A DNA stretch of 64,000 nucleotides. It comes from Reticulitermes speratus (taxonomy: Eukaryota > Arthropoda > Insecta > Blattodea > Rhinotermitidae). Where the stretch lies: positions 38,533,351 through 38,597,350 of the forward strand of contig JAJKFL010000004.1 of NCBI GenBank assembly GCA_021186555.1. The letters are read 5' to 3'. The position numbers and the translations under genes are program-made. The stretch's first letter is position 1; each line of letters begins with the position of its first letter. The notes beneath the pieces are model-generated. The model worked only from the letters and a program-made list of their open reading frames with translations, was not told the origin of the DNA and did not search any database. Of this stretch, positions 34,536 through 46,911 are shown piece by piece.

Positions 34536-35174
34536 TACAGTAGAACCTCGATTATCCGAAAATGGGACGGATCCGATTTCGGAAAAGCAAAATTTCGGAT
34601 AATTCGGAAATTCGGCTTGACGTGATAAGGTGCAATAAAAATAACATTTATACAGAAACACGTCTTATGTTAATAAAATTTATGGCACAACAAAGTGTAC
34701 GATATTTACAGATACAATACAACACTACAAAGTGTACGATATTTACAGATACAATACAACACTACAAATTTATGGCACAACAAAGTGTATGATATTTACA
34801 GATACAATACAACACTACAAATTTATGGCACAACAAAGTGTATGATATTTACAGATACAATACAACACTACAAATTTATGGCACAACAAAGTGTATGATA
34901 TTTACAGGTACAATACAACACTACAAATTTCTACGACAAAATCTGATATATTAGTTTGAACGTTTTTTCCACAACGTTTTTAGCTGCAATGTCCCTCCAC
35001 CGCTTCATCAATCACACGTCGGCCGGTGACGTCACCTCGCTGTCTTCAATAAAACGTAAATAAATCTACAATAACAAATCCAAATTCTTCAAAATCATCT
35101 CACGTAATAAAAAGGCGTTTCGGTTAACCCGAGTTTCGGTTAAACGAAGTTCAGATAACCGAGGTTCTACTGTA
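34536..35174. mobile_element. Tigger/pogo-like non-autonomous element, 639 bp, with internal repeats
   Basis: TA-bounded ends TACAGTAGAACCTCGATTAT and ATAACCGAGGTTCTACTGTA. Both arms carry runs of TTCGGATAA/TTCGGTTAA type motifs. The centre holds a small 53-bp tandem array. No transposase. Confidence 0.85.
34676..34925 (+). repeat. 53-bp tandem repeat inside the Tigger-like element
   Basis: Starts of GATATTTACAGATACAATAC at 34701, 34738, 34791, 34844 and 34897: one 37-bp spacing, then three of 53 bp. The first unit lacks the 16-bp ATTTATGGCACAACAA. Confidence 0.93.
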
Positions 35175-35355
35175 TTTCGATGTTTGTATGTTGGCAACAC
35201 TGCAGACACTATCCGCGTTATTACCAACATCGAACCTTACAATCATCAAATTAAATTCTTAATGGTAATATAAAATTACCAGCTATAAGCCACTAGTTTG
35301 TTAGTAATTTGTATGTAACAAGAAGACTTCTAAGAGTTCTTTGTTTGTTTTAAAG

Positions 35356-35834
35356 TACAGTGGACCCTCGAACTTCGAACGGTTTGGTGTTCGAACAACT
35401 TGAAACTCGAACAAAAAATTCGAAGAAAATCCGGTTTTGAAACTCTAACAAAAACTCGAAAGTCGAACAAAGAATCACGTGGTCGCGTTCTCTCTCTGCT
35501 TGGTCCAGATGAAAGAAGGGTAATTCACCTTCCAGTGAACAGTAATATCCCTCCTACTATTATTATTGATTGATTATTATACAATATTTTTTATGTATGT
35601 ACTATTATAAATAAAAATTTTCAATTATTGAAATTAAATATACTTGTTTTATCATTATGGTCTTTTGAAATGGGCACTTAAAATGTTTTGTATTGGGTAA
35701 ATTTTGGGGGTCTGGAAAGGATTAATTCAATTTACATTGTTTCTTATGGGGAAATTTAACTCGAAAGTCGAACAACTTGAAAGTCGAACCGTCTCCTGGA
35801 ACGGATTGTGTTCGAAGTTCGAGGTTCCACTGTA
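35356..35834. mobile_element. Tigger/pogo-like non-autonomous element, 479 bp
   Basis: TA-bounded ends TACAGTGGACCCTCGAACTT and AAGTTCGAGGTTCCACTGTA, inverted, with repeated AACTCGAA/AAGTCGAAC motifs in both arms. The centre is AT-rich without coding. Confidence 0.87.
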
Positions 35835-36575
35835 TTTCATAGAATATTGGATTAAACATGTGTATGAATGATTTACAAAAATCTAGAAGCCACTGAAAAT
35901 TTTAGGGGCCAGAGGGGTAACACGAAACTTTTTAAATTTTGACTTTTGTGTTGTGCACCAAACCTTTCGTGTTTAATGACGCACCACCAAGATTAAAGTC
36001 AATTGTAATTTACGTTTTATATAATTTGTAAGGTGGAGTCATTTAGTAAGCCTGTCTTACTCAAAATGGTAAGTTTAAAGACGTGAAACAAATGCAAGTG
36101 GCTTACCATCTTGTTGTAATGAGCTGATTACGAAAGTCATTACGCTACTGTAAGTGACAATTAGGTCAGCACAGCGGCGTGACACGGAAAATGCAAACTC
36201 ATCAATAATTTTGCATAAGGAATAGAGAGTTCGGTGGCGGCCGGCCAGCTGCCTGGAGGTCGCCACCACTTGTTCGTCGTGCCCAGACACCTTGCAAGAA
36301 ACAGAAGGCTTGTCCGCCCAAACCGTAGTTAGACTATCCTGGAAGATGAAAGAGTGCCAGACCAAATAGCAGATGCCAATTGCTTGGAATTCTGTTGCTA
36401 TGTTGTGGTAAGTGGCTGAAATTTATCAGTGTACGATTACTGTTCGTAATTGTACTGAGTGCTCAGTATTGATAGCTTGTTTAATTGAATGGGTTAAAGA
36501 ACTATTTAGCTAGAGGTTTCTTAAGAATTTGTTGAGATATTTCTTCATCTTCCATACGACTCTATGGTGGAGTGC
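35835..36575. other. unassigned region
   Basis: No gene recognised. The 96-codon minus-strand frame at 36075-36365 has no recognisable domain. Confidence 0.35.
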
Positions 36576-38062
36576 TTAACCTTTCAAAGTCTAACGGATA
36601 CTATATGTACCGCCATGTTTAACATTCACAATTCTACTTTCTGCCCACACAGTGTATTTATGTGTTTTGTGTGGATCTCAGAACAAACAGCGATTATTTC
36701 ACTGTACAACATTAACTGACTGGTTTGTATAACTGAGACGGAGTGTGTTTACTGCGCGGTAGGAACTGTATTTATGTGTTTTGTGTGGATCTCAGAACAA
36801 ACAGCGATTATTTCACTGTACAACATTAACTGACTGGTTTGTATAACTGAGACGGAGTGTGTTTACTGCGCGGTAGGAACTGTATTTATGTGTTTTGTGT
36901 GGATCTCAGAACAAACAGCGATTATTTCACTGTACAACATTAACTGACTGGTTTGTATAACTGAGACGGAGTGTGTTTACTGCGCGGTACGGACTGTATT
37001 TATGTGTTTTGTGTGGATCTCAGAACAAACAGCGATTATTTCACTGTACAACATTAACTGACTGGTTTGTGTAACTGAGACGGAGTGTGTTTACTGCGCG
37101 GTACGGACTGTATTTATGTGTTTTGTGTGGATCTCAGAACAAACAGCGATTATTTCACTGTACAACATTAACTGACTGGTTTGTGTAACTGAGACGGAGT
37201 GTGTTTACTGCGCGGTACGGACTGTATTTATGTGTTTTGTGTGGATCTCAGAACAAACAGCGATTATTTCACTGTACAGCATTAACTGACTGGTTTGTAT
37301 AACTGAGACGGAGTGTGTTTACTGCGCGGTACGGACTGTATTTATGTGTTTTGTGTGGATCTCAGAACAAACAGCGATTATTTCACTGTACAGCATTAAC
37401 TGATTGGTTTGTATAACTGAGACGGAGTGTGTTTTACTGCGCGGTACGGACTGTATTTATGTGTTTTGTGTGGATCTCAGAACAAACAGCGATTATTTCA
37501 CTGTACAACATTAACTGACTGGTTTGTGTAACTGAGACGGAGTGTGTTTACTGCGCGGTACGGACTGTATTTATGTGTTTTGTGTGGATCTCAGAACAAA
37601 CAGCGATTATTTCACTGTACAGCATTAACTGACTGGTTTGTATAACTGAGACGGAGTGTGTTTACTGCGCGGTACGGACTGTATTTATGTGTTTTGTGTG
37701 GATCTCAGAACAAACAGCGATTATTTCACTGTACAGCATTAACTGATTGGTTTGTATAACTGAGACGGAGTGTGTTTACTGCGCGGTACGGACTGTATTT
37801 ATGTGTTTTGTGTGGATCTCAGAACAAACAGAGATTATTTCACTGTACAACATTAACTGACTGGTTTGTATAACTGAGACGGAGTGTGTTTACTGCGCGG
37901 TACGGACTGTATTTATGTGTTTTGTGTGGATCTCAGAACAAACAGAGATTATTTCACTGTACAACATTAACTGACTGGTTTGTATAACTGAGACGGAGTG
38001 TGTTTACTGCGCGGTACGAGCTGGGTCTTCAGACACATCGATTTTCGTCCTCAAAAGGTGAA
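36576..38062 (-). mobile_element. piggyBac-like non-autonomous element (PB copy 3), inverted
   Basis: Same element in the opposite orientation: the left edge TTAACCTTTCAAAGTC with AACATTCACAATTCTAC corresponds to the right end of copies 2 and 4, and the right edge CGTCCTCAAAAGGTGAA to their left end. The right TTAA has mutated to TGAA. Confidence 0.68.
36650..38028 (-). repeat. 114-bp minisatellite inside PB copy 3, about 12 units
   Basis: Minus-strand version of the 114-bp unit. Variants (GGTAGGAACT, TTTGTGTAACTG, CAGAGATTAT) are shared by neighbouring units, indicating local duplication. Confidence 0.96.
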
Positions 38063-38756
38063 TTAGGTACAGAGAAAATTTCGCCTGTATACAGTTATTA
38101 ACTGCGGGTTTAGGAAGTTAGGATCTGATTCTATTGATCCTAAGCTTGTATTGGCCTCTCCATCGTCACTTTGATCGTTCGAAGTTTCTTTGTCCATGTA
38201 TTGTATTAAATTCTTCAAAGCATTTTTTTTTCAAATTTATTGATAATCCTTCTAAAATACTGTTTACAAATCCATCAAACATATTTACCCATTTAATTAG
38301 ACAGCACTGAAAGGCGGTAAACACGCTTCACATACAGGCTGTACGTGTCAATTAAAGGCACTTAAAAATAACACCATCTTCACGTGCATTGTCCTTCACA
38401 GCAGCCACTGTGCAGACGCTGTTTCCAGCTTAGTAGAGAAGCCCAATTCAACTACCTGCCTACTGATAACGAAGTTTGTGACTATAGACTAACATAAAGG
38501 GGGTGTCTGTCACATTATTACACAATTATCCACGGCATTCTTGAGTTCAGGTGTTCTCAGAAATGTCACTTACAGTCATAATAGTATGACAGCTCAGTTG
38601 AAAGCATTGCTGTCAACCCGATAAATGTTGACGGTACACTGAAACGCAGAATACTGTAACGTAGCTGTAAAAACTAATCACTGTAATTTATAACTTTCCT
38701 GTGTTATGTAAACAGTAAGTGTACGACTATAGGACAAATACAAGTTACAGTTCGCC
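38063..38756. other. unassigned region
   Basis: Nothing recognised. Confidence 0.4.
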
Positions 38757-38980
38757 GTATAACAGGCCATGAAGGCCCAGAGGGGAGTAACCTTGATGCT
38801 AGATAGGGGTGGGTGGTCAATTCCACGCCCCGACTGCTTTACCCCCGGGAATGACCCGGTAACCATTGTATAGGAGGCCGGTCTAGACGGGTGCTGAAAA
38901 TCTCTCCTCCACCCGGATCCGATCCCCTGACCGTCCAGCCCGTAGCAAGTCGCTATACCGACTGAGCTATCCCGGCCTAC
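38757..38980 (-). mobile_element. SINE-A, minus strand, with body deletions
   Basis: Intact head on the minus strand (GATAGCTCAGTCGGTATAGC, B box GGGGATCGGATCCGG). The GGGGCCCAC block is deleted, as is part of the tail between GGTTACTCC and the end. Confidence 0.82.
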
Positions 38981-39497
38981 AGGACAAATAGTACGTCTAT
39001 TTAACTGGGGTTCTATACAGGGCGTTAGTTTCATGGCGTTTCAAATGAAGTCTGCTGAATTTGGATATGACACAGTGTAGTTTCATGGACACCTATAAAC
39101 ATAGTTTGGGAGAATACGCCTAGATTTACGTGGTAGGACTTAAAAAAAGATTGAGGTGGCATGTCCTTCCGAAACGACGGTACCTGTCTAGCGAAATACA
39201 GAGTCAAAATTAATTCCGAATGTATTTATTGCCATGGTTTTAAATATTCCACTTACTGTGATTCTGGTTTCTTGTCCTTGCAGTGAAATTTAGACCCATC
39301 TGGATATAATTGGTTCTGTACAGCTACTGAAGGGACTACAGGCTCATTATTTTATCTGACCAATATCGTTTGTCACTTTACACCGCTACAAGATCGCTCC
39401 TGTGATCGGGCTACTCAGCGGTTATTACAAGAAACGACACTACAAGAAGACACATAAAGATATTGGTGAGATAAAATGTTCCTGTAACACAAAGCAG
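38981..39497. other. unassigned spacer
   Basis: Nothing recognised. Confidence 0.4.
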
Positions 39498-39850
39498 TCG
39501 TCCTCGGTGGACTAGTGGTTAGCGTGCTCGCCACTGGACCCAAGGTTCGCGGGTTCGATCCCGGCCGAGGTCGATGGATTTTTAAGGGTGATAAAAATCC
39601 GTAGCACAACTTCCTTCAGAGGGGAAGTAAAGCCGTCGGTCCCATGTCGTAGATTTACGGCATGTAAAAGAACCTTACGGGCATGAATAGAAATGTTTCG
39701 TAAGCTAAATTTCTCACTCAAGTCTCCTGATTGACTGCTAGATGGCTCTGGCAGTCATATTAGGATGAGTAGAACTTGTGCAGTCAGTGGACTGGTCACT
39801 CACTACAGAATGCACACCTCCAGATCAAGAAACCTCTGAAAGGAACGACG
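39498..39850 (+). mobile_element. SINE-C, full length
   Basis: tRNA-like head CCTCGGTGGACTAGTGGTTA, B box GCGGGTTCGATCCCGGCC, body GATGGATTTTTAAGGGTGAT, AAAGCCGTCGGTCCCATG, and a tail with AACCTCTGAAAGGAACG. Both promoter boxes are recognisable. Confidence 0.87.
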
Positions 39851-40334
39851 CAAGGAACGACAGGAGGAAAACTAAACTAAACTAACCACAAAGCAAGGCG
39901 CCTAGAATATCTCAAGATTTCTCATTTTATTAAGCATATGAAGCCGAGTGTCAATTTTACGTGGCACTTGCTACAACAATACGAAACTCTGCATTTTACT
40001 ACACACGGCGTTTGTGTGTTCCGAGTGATACAATAAAGGAACATTATTTCCCTAAACAGCTTCTAGCGATATAAATTTCTAATGTTTACAGACTCTGTCT
40101 TCTGTGAGGTACGAGCTTAAGTTTTGTATATTATAATTTAATGGAAAGTCTGTATTTAAATGGTTAAAAACGAAACTAGGGACTGACAGGCCTATATGAA
40201 TAAGCACACAGTTACTTATTGCATTTATGGAAGTGCTGATTTTATATATGAATAAAGAATTGTTACTTCTGTTTTATCAGCCTAAATACGAATACAAATC
40301 AGGTGTCAATTTGGCTGGCAATAATTAATAATAA
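39851..40334. other. unassigned spacer
   Basis: Nothing recognised. Confidence 0.4.
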
Positions 40335-40688
40335 TTCTTGGCCTGGGCCTCCTCTTGCCTCCTCTTTTCGAGGTTACTAAGTCGTGCGCATTCGTGGCAG
40401 TTGGTGACTGGCCAACTGGCCGCGCTACTATTCTATCGATCCTGATGTGTCTGTCAGGAGACTTGGGTGAGAAATGGAGGCTAATTTAGCTTACGTAACA
40501 TTTCTATTCATGCCCGTAAGGTTCTTTTACATGCCGTAAATCTACGACGTGGGACCTACGGCTTTACTTCCCCTCCGAAGGAAGTGGTGCTTTTATCACC
40601 CTTAAAAATCCATCGACCTCGGTCGGGATCGAACCCGCGAACCTTGGGTCCAGTGGCGAGCACGCTAACCACTAGTCCACCGAGGTCG
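40335..40688 (-). mobile_element. SINE-C, minus strand, full length
   Basis: Inverted relative to the copy 500 bp away: minus-strand head CCTCGGTGGACTAGTGGTTA at 40665-40684, B box GCGGGTTCGATCCCGACC, and the GAGGAGGCCCAGGCC tail at the left. The two facing copies make an inverted pair. Confidence 0.87.
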
Positions 40689-40794
40689 ACTGGCAATAAT
40701 TACATTACAAATTTTATTCTGGTGGCTGTCAGGAAAATGATCCTACAGTGTTTTAGAATTCTTTGGTTCCGAAAGTTACATTAGATCTAGCCGG

Positions 40795-41045
40795 CACTAA
40801 GCTGCTGTAAGGCCGGAAAAACGGGGTTGATTCTTTGAAAAACCCAAGAATTTTTTGACCACCACAGAGTTTAGACTATTTTTTGGGTCCACCCAACCTC
40901 CTACAGAATTTTTAAAGTGGGGGGTTGGGACAAACTTTGCCCTGGAATAGAGCGGCAGATTGTCAAGCTGACCGCTCACTTCCACGTCGAGTCGAGGCTA
41001 AGAATGAGAGGAGCTAACCCTAACTTCGTCACACATTTTTATAGA
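40795..41045 (+). mobile_element. SINE-A, diverged
   Basis: Shows CCACCCAACCTCCTACAG, a GGGACAAACTTTGCCC region and GACCGCTCACTTCCACGTCG. Head unrecognisable. Confidence 0.55.
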
Positions 41046-41122
41046 GTGGTGCATAATTAATTTTACCTTTATTTTCGAAGACAATAACGGCAAAGTTAAA
41101 TGGTGAGACACCTTACTTAGAC

Positions 41123-41168
41123 CAGTGGCATTCAACCTGGGGTACGCGTACCCCCGGGGGTATCTGAT
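41123..41168 (+). mobile_element. left end of a hAT-like element
   Basis: CAGTGGCATTCAACCTGGGG followed by TACGCGTACCCCCGGGGGTA matches the left end of the element at 15658. No matching right end is visible, so it is broken. Confidence 0.6.
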
Positions 41169-41938
41169 ACAATTCATATTTCACAAAGTCAATTAGAAGC
41201 TACTAGATAAGCATAAAACAATTTATAAAAATTTTCTAATTAAACGTTTTTTAAAAGACTTGAAATTTTAAACCAATAGGTACGGGCGGTAAAGGCCGCC
41301 AAATCATAAAAATTACCACAATTATTTATTAATTCAGAAAGATAAGAATGATTGGAGGTCATCCTACAGTTCCACTAACTCCTTGACGGTACTTGATACA
41401 GTTAAAGGCATATTGACATCAAATATAGCGAATTTTCCAGTCAATATTACCAGTGTAATAAATTCGCATTACTGCCTAATCACATACAAAGAATTGGATA
41501 ATGTGTTGTACTTTCTCAGACCCATATCAACGGACTGTACTTTCCACTCTTCCATCTTCTTTCGGTTCATTATCATTTATCCCATCTCCCCCCCTTCCGA
41601 CTTGTTACGTCATCACATATCCGTTTTGCTTCTTCCGTTCACAGTGTCCCAACACCCAGCTCTATAGAAGCAGTGAGATTTGACAAGGGTTTGTTACATC
41701 CAAGAGGGGAGAACATTTTACATCAAGAGTCCTTAGCTCGTTATCGGCTTTTGTGGAAGTCTGGAATATTGGTCCGTCCACCTGCCTTCGTCCTTCTATC
41801 CTGCGCTGCCCAAGCGGGGACCAGGACCCAGTAGCCTACATATATATACATATACACATCCTTGTGCAAGAGATAACACCCGAAACATTTCCTACTGTTA
41901 AGTCCAACAGCGCTAAACAGGAGGTTTGCTGGAGAGCT
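41169..41938. other. unassigned region
   Basis: No gene recognised. Confidence 0.4.
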
Positions 41939-42838
41939 TTAACCCTAAAGGACTAAGATTAACCCGACATTTAAAGATTCAGTCGTACCGGGGAGTAAAC
42001 ACACTCGTCTCAGTTATACAAACCGTCGTTAATGTGTACAGTGAAATAATCGCTGTTTGTTCTGAGATCCACACAAACACATAAATACAGTCCGTACCGC
42101 GCAGTAAACACACTCCGTCTCAGTTATACAAACCAGTCAGTTAATGCTTGTACAGTGAAATAATCGCTGTTTGTTCTGAGATCCACACAAAACACATAAA
42201 TACAGTCCGTACCGCGCAGTAAACACACTCGTCTCAGTTATACAAACCAGTCAGTTAATGCTGTACAGTGAAATAATCGCTGTTTGTTCTGAGATCCACA
42301 CAAAACACATAAATACAGTCCGTACCGCGCAGTAAACACACTCCGTCTCAGTTATACAAACCAGTCAGTTAATGCTGTACAGTGAAATAATCGCTGTTTG
42401 TTCTGAGATCCACACAAAACACATAAATACAGTCCGTACGCGCAGTAAACACACTCCGTCTCAGTTATACAAACCGTCAGTTAATATTGTACAGTGAAAT
42501 AATCGCTGTTTGTTCTGAGATCCACACAAAACACATAAATACAGTCCGTCCGGCAGTAAACGACACTTATCGTCTCGGTTCATACAAACCAGCGTGATGG
42601 CTCGGTCTAGTGAAATATCGCTGTTGTTCTGAGATCCACACAAAACACTAAACACAGTCCGTACCGCACAGTAAACACACTCCGTCTCATTATAAAACCA
42701 GTCATTAATGTGTATAGTGAAATAATCGCTGTTTGTTCTGAGATCCACACAAAACACATAAATACACTGTGTGGCAGAACGTAGAATTTGTGAATGTTAA
42801 ACTGTGGTAATATAGAACCACTGGCTTTAAAGGGTCAA
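41939..42838 (+). mobile_element. piggyBac-like non-autonomous element (PB copy 4), worn
   Basis: Left TTAACCCTAAAGGACTAAG, right CCACTGGCTTTAAAGGG followed by TCAA (mutated TTAA). The right unique part (GCAGAACGTAGAATTTGTGA) matches copies 2 and 3. Confidence 0.68.
41975..42770 (+). repeat. 114-bp minisatellite inside PB copy 4, about 7 units, degenerate
   Basis: The same unit but with many one-base losses, especially in the outer units (42540-42720 is heavily scrambled). Either old decay or poor assembly would look like this. Confidence 0.92.
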
Positions 42839-42981
42839 AATTAAGTCCATAAATACAGCGTTTGCTCACTGTGTCACAACCATTTTAAGATTGAATAAAT
42901 GAATGTTAAAAAATTCAGTTTGTACCTCACAGGAACACTTACACTATAGCGACTGTTCATTTAATGACACATAGGATTGAT

Positions 42982-43150
42982 GGGCCGTGCCATGCTCAGC
43001 GGTTAGTCGACGGCCTCCCCCGCGGAGGCCCGGGTTCGATCCCGGGTCAGTCCATGTGGGATTTGTGGTGGACAAAGTGGCACTAGGACAGGGTTTTTCC
43101 CCGAATACTTCGGTTTTCCCTGTCAATTTCATTCCACCGGTGCTCATTAC
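42982..43150 (+). mobile_element. SINE-E with intact tRNA-like head
   Basis: The head runs GGGCCGTGCCATGCTCAGCG, then GTTAGTCGACGGC, B box GGGTTCGATCCCGGG, and the body TTTGTGGTGGACAAAGTGGC, AATACTTCGGTTTTCCCTGT, ATTTCATTCCACCGG. This copy identifies the source of the array at 1-1700. The element may extend to about 43260 (GCCTAAAGGCTGCGGTGC). Confidence 0.78.
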
Positions 43151-44455
43151 TTGGGAAATGAAAAAACTGATCATCTTTGTCTTTATCTTCATCACAGGGT
43201 TGCACAATAAGCCTAAAGGCTGCGGTGCGTCCGTAGCATCTGCTGCGGGGCCCTTCACAAAAAAAAGGCATATAATGGCTGTTTGTTTTATAGAGTATAT
43301 AAACACAATGCTTGGACAAGATGCAGTTTTCAGTGTTAAACCTGGTGGTACATATAGTAACCACATCTACACTGGACACTTGGGGTGACATGTCTTGGTT
43401 ACAGGAACACATTTGGAGGTGGAGATCCACCGCTTGTCACGCTAGCAAACAGTAGGTTTATCACTTTTACCTGATGAAGGTATCAGAGCCAGATGTCGAA
43501 ACGCTCGGTTTTGAAAATAACACAAAATATTTAACTGTATTTGTAATGTCAACATTTTACTTTGACTTACATAAAAAAACCCTCTCAAAAAGCTTCAATT
43601 ATACACATTACAAATATTTCGGAGATAACCTGTATATTATCTGGGTTTCTTATAACAAATGTGAGCTATCTAAAATTTATGTATTGTACAGTGTGTCCAC
43701 AAAGTCCCTTCGGGGTTTTGAAAAATTGTGGCGCGCAAACAAATTGAGCTAAGTGTTAATTTATACGAAACACAACCTCTTACATACCCTGTCAAAAAGG
43801 AAGATGGCGCTGTAATGATTATTTCCTTACACCATTATCTCTATACGGTTTTAATGCAACCTGCACACTAACATTGCAGACAACCTTGCTGTATAGAAAG
43901 TGTTTACCTCGCCCCAGCTCAGTCCCTCGTTAAAACAAGAACACCCTGTATTACTTCAAACTTTTCTGAAATATATGTTATTCACATTAGTGATGCTGAA
44001 ACTATACAAAACATATTATAACTCGATAATTGTTACTAAGCACAGAGCTAAGTCATATAATTTTTGATACAAAGATGTAACAAAGTTAACCACTGCACAG
44101 TGTTGTTTGGTAGCTTGACTGCATGGCCAATAGCTATAAAATGCATCAAAGAGCGGACAGTTAAACCTTTCAAAGGTCGCTTTAACATTTAACACAGCAT
44201 TTGTTATCTGCGCCTTCCTTAGTGTCAGAACAAGCACATTGCATTAAGTGGCTGTGCGAGATATAACGCGATGGACACAGGGAGAAGTTTTTGTGTCAAG
44301 TAAAATAAATATTATTATAATTTATTTACTTATTTATTTATTTATTTATTTGAAATTCGTGCCTTAGATATTTAAATTATCATCGAGTTACGAAATGTAA
44401 AGTGCAATTTAAGTGGTATATAAACACAGGACACACGAATGATGGGCTATATCGG
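43151..44455. other. unassigned region with weak mobile-element traces
   Basis: At 43471-43516 CCTGATGAAGGTATC...GATGTCGAAACGCTCG recalls the hammerhead-like motif but lacks a clear cleavage triplet. TACAGTGTGTCCACAAAGTC (43686) and AAGAACACCCTGTA (to 43951) could be worn inverted ends of a small TA-inserting element. An (ATTT)n run lies at 44323-44352. No gene. Confidence 0.3.
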
Positions 44456-44500
44456 TTCTGTCTGAGGATGGGATTGAGACAGTCCCCGAAACGTCGTATC
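44456..44500 (+). ncRNA. hammerhead-like motif, weak
   Basis: CTGAGGA, T, GGGA...TCCC hairpin, then CGAAACGTCGTA. The core fits CUGANGA with N=G, but the hairpin is offset and stem I is not evident. Confidence 0.2.
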
Positions 44501-45017
44501 TTTTAAATCATTTGGCGTTGCTGATGGCCCGAGAAGACTTTATTAATTCATGTCGCCGTGAAACTTTTAAAACTTATAAAGTGTCGTTGTTTTGTGAGGA
44601 GAATTATTACGTTACGTAACAATAAAGCAGCAAAAAATTTTAAATTCACAAAAAAAAAATTCTTTCAGTATTCACGAACTGATTGAATAAAACACAATAT
44701 GTGTGTTAAGTGTTACTCAACACTCTCCCCTTCGAAATAGCCCATTTCGGCACTAATATGGCGATATCAGTGTAGTTTCCATTTTTTCCACTAATACGTA
44801 TACCTACTAGGCTCGTATTGATAATATTCGGTCCTAGGACAGGAAAATACAGAAATTATAAACAAAGAAGAAGAAAAGAGAGGAAAAGAGAAACGATGGA
44901 CGAAAAATATCCTGCCAATTCCTGTCATTAAGAACGCAACATGGCATTTCGCCCTTAGAGCTTTAAATCCCTGCAATGGCCCGTTCCTCTCATTCATCAG
45001 AACTTCATTCATCTTCA
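44501..45017. other. unassigned spacer
   Basis: Nothing recognised. Confidence 0.4.
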
Positions 45018-45835
45018 TTCAGTATCGTCTTACGACAGTCCGTAGCCTCTTCATTCTGCAGTCTGTCTTACGACAGGTCCGTAGCCTCTTCATTCTGCAG
45101 TCTGTCTTACGACAGGTCCGTAGCCACTTCATTCTGCAGTCTGTCTTACGACAGGTCCGTAGCCTCTTCATTCTGTAGTCTGTCTTACGACAGGTCCGTA
45201 GCCTCTTCATTCTGCAGTCTGTCTTACGACAGGTCCGTAGCCTCTTCATTCTGCAGTCTGTCTTACGACAGGTCCGTAGCCTCTTCATTCTGTAGTCTGT
45301 CTTACGACAGGTCCGTAGCCTCTTCCAAAGCAAGTTCTCCACAATGTGCGATCTAGTGCTTCCTCTTTCAATTTCCAGTATCTTTTCTTTTCCTTAAGGT
45401 CATCCAGTAGCTGCTTACGTCTTCTTCTTCCTCGTCGTCCCGTCATTTCCATCCTTCCCTCTAACTTTCCTTCAATCACCTGTTTCAGAAGGCAGTTCCT
45501 ACGCAAGATGTGACCAATCCAGTTAACCTTTCTTCTTTTCATTGTATGTACGATATTCCTCTCCTCCTTCACTCTGTGTAATACTTCTTCATTTCTCACA
45601 CGATCGGTCCAACTGATCTTCTCCATTCTTCTCCAGCACCACATTTCAAAACTTTCCAGATACTTCTGATCTACTTTCCCAAGTGTCCACGTTTCAGCAC
45701 CAAATGTAGCACTTTACTAGTTTCTTCCTTAAATTTAATTCCAGTTTGCTGGTGAAAAGAGTCTTTATCTTGTTGAATGCTGCTTTTGCCATGGCAATTC
45801 TGTATTTAATTTCACTTTACACCCCACAAATTATT
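45018..45835 (-). mobile_element. LINE-A 3' end, minus strand, with open tail frame
   Basis: On the minus strand 45644-45288 is open without interruption: WCWRRMEKISWTDRVRNEEV, then KVNWIGHILRRNCLLKQVIE, GRRGRRRRKQLLDDLKEK, and ends YGPVVRQTTE plus TGA inside the first 39-bp unit. Seven or eight 39-bp units follow (45018-45324). Upstream (45645-45835) the frame contains an 18-bp deletion relative to the copy at 32 kb (CACCAAATG against CACCATACAAAGC...CAAATG). Confidence 0.85.
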
Positions 45836-46736
45836 AGCCACAAATTACAGCAATCCTTGTACAACCTGCATTACAATACGACTGTCTGTCTTAATTAATT
45901 AACTCATCATTATAATTTGTCTACTGTCTAATGTTCTAGTAACAGCAAAGACATAAAAGCCAGGTCTCAGAACTTGCCTACTAATTTCCCCTACTTACAC
46001 CCCGCTTTTCCAGCGACCCCCCCTCCCTCCTAAAGGTTTATAAAAATTAACTATAAATTCAAACAATGCAGAATTGGAAGTTTGCCTCACATTCCTCTCG
46101 AGAGAATGGAAGCTCATCTCTGCAAGACTTTGAAGACGAAGGAAATTCCAAGACATGGAGAGTGTACAGTCAGGAACAGGCTAAATAGACACAGGACTTA
46201 ATAATAACAGAGGAAGGGATAGCATGTAGGTCTCCAATAAATTGTTTTAGTCTCACAGTACTGCCTAAGGCTTCATATATCGTACTAGTTACAGTCTTAT
46301 ACTGGAGTCCAGTAGTGACTGTAGTGTCTACACAGTCATCTTATACAGCCTAATTAAACACAGAGTAACTGAACGTTTAAAGAAATACAAAGAAGGACCA
46401 TTTCTGTTATTCCTCGTCCCAAGTGATCACAGAAATTAAGTGATGTGAGGCAGTACACATTACACCACAGGACTGTCAACAACACAGCAAAAGCACACGA
46501 TCAAATGTGATCGCAAAACTAATATACATAGCGAGCTGTCGAACAGTCTTAATAACTGTTAATAGTTTATACTACGAAAACCTTCATTTATAAAGTTTTA
46601 ATTATTAAATTTTAATAAAACACCAAATAAGACAAGCTGACCGCCATAAACAAGAAGATAAGTGATATTCAGTGACAGTGAATTTACGTTGTGAAAGTGA
46701 AATTGGATGCATTTGAAAACTGTGAACTCTCGACGA
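45836..46736. other. unassigned region
   Basis: No gene recognised. Confidence 0.4.
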
Positions 46737-46780
46737 CACCCCTGAAGATGGCACAAGGAATGCCGAAACATATGTAGGGA
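46737..46780 (+). ncRNA. hammerhead-like motif, among the best formed
   Basis: CCC, CTGAAGA, T, hairpin GGCA-CAAGGAA-TGCC, GAAA, C-ATAT-G, TA, GGG. CCC pairs with GGG as stem I, and the GTA triplet would be the cleavage site. The only departure from a canonical type I core is the single extra T between CUGANGA and stem II. Confidence 0.4.
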
Positions 46781-46911
46781 CAAGAAAACACTAAAATAGT
46801 GTAGTGCATTTGTTGGAATAAAATAATTAATTAATTGATTTGAGTAAATGTTTAGACAAAACGCAGTTGCAGTCAGCACAACACAGCATTATAGTCAGTC
46901 CATATATACGT

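Noticed and set aside
34536-35834. Host promoter or enhancer arrays in the TTCGGATAA and CTCGAAC motif clusters
   Set aside because: The clusters are the terminal and sub-terminal repeats of TA-bounded Tigger-like elements.
38678-39034. 118-codon frame containing [17 protein letters not shown]
   Set aside because: A translation of the SINE-A tRNA head and body; the same peptide appears at every SINE-A copy.
42944-43430. Frames of 115-140 codons on both strands
   Set aside because: They cover the SINE-E head and body ([14 protein letters not shown] is the translated tRNA B-box region), not a gene.
43686-43951. Possible small Tc1-like element with TACAGTGTGTCC and ACACCCTGTA ends
   Set aside because: Only about ten terminal bases match and the interior has no symmetry; kept only as a weak note in the region description.
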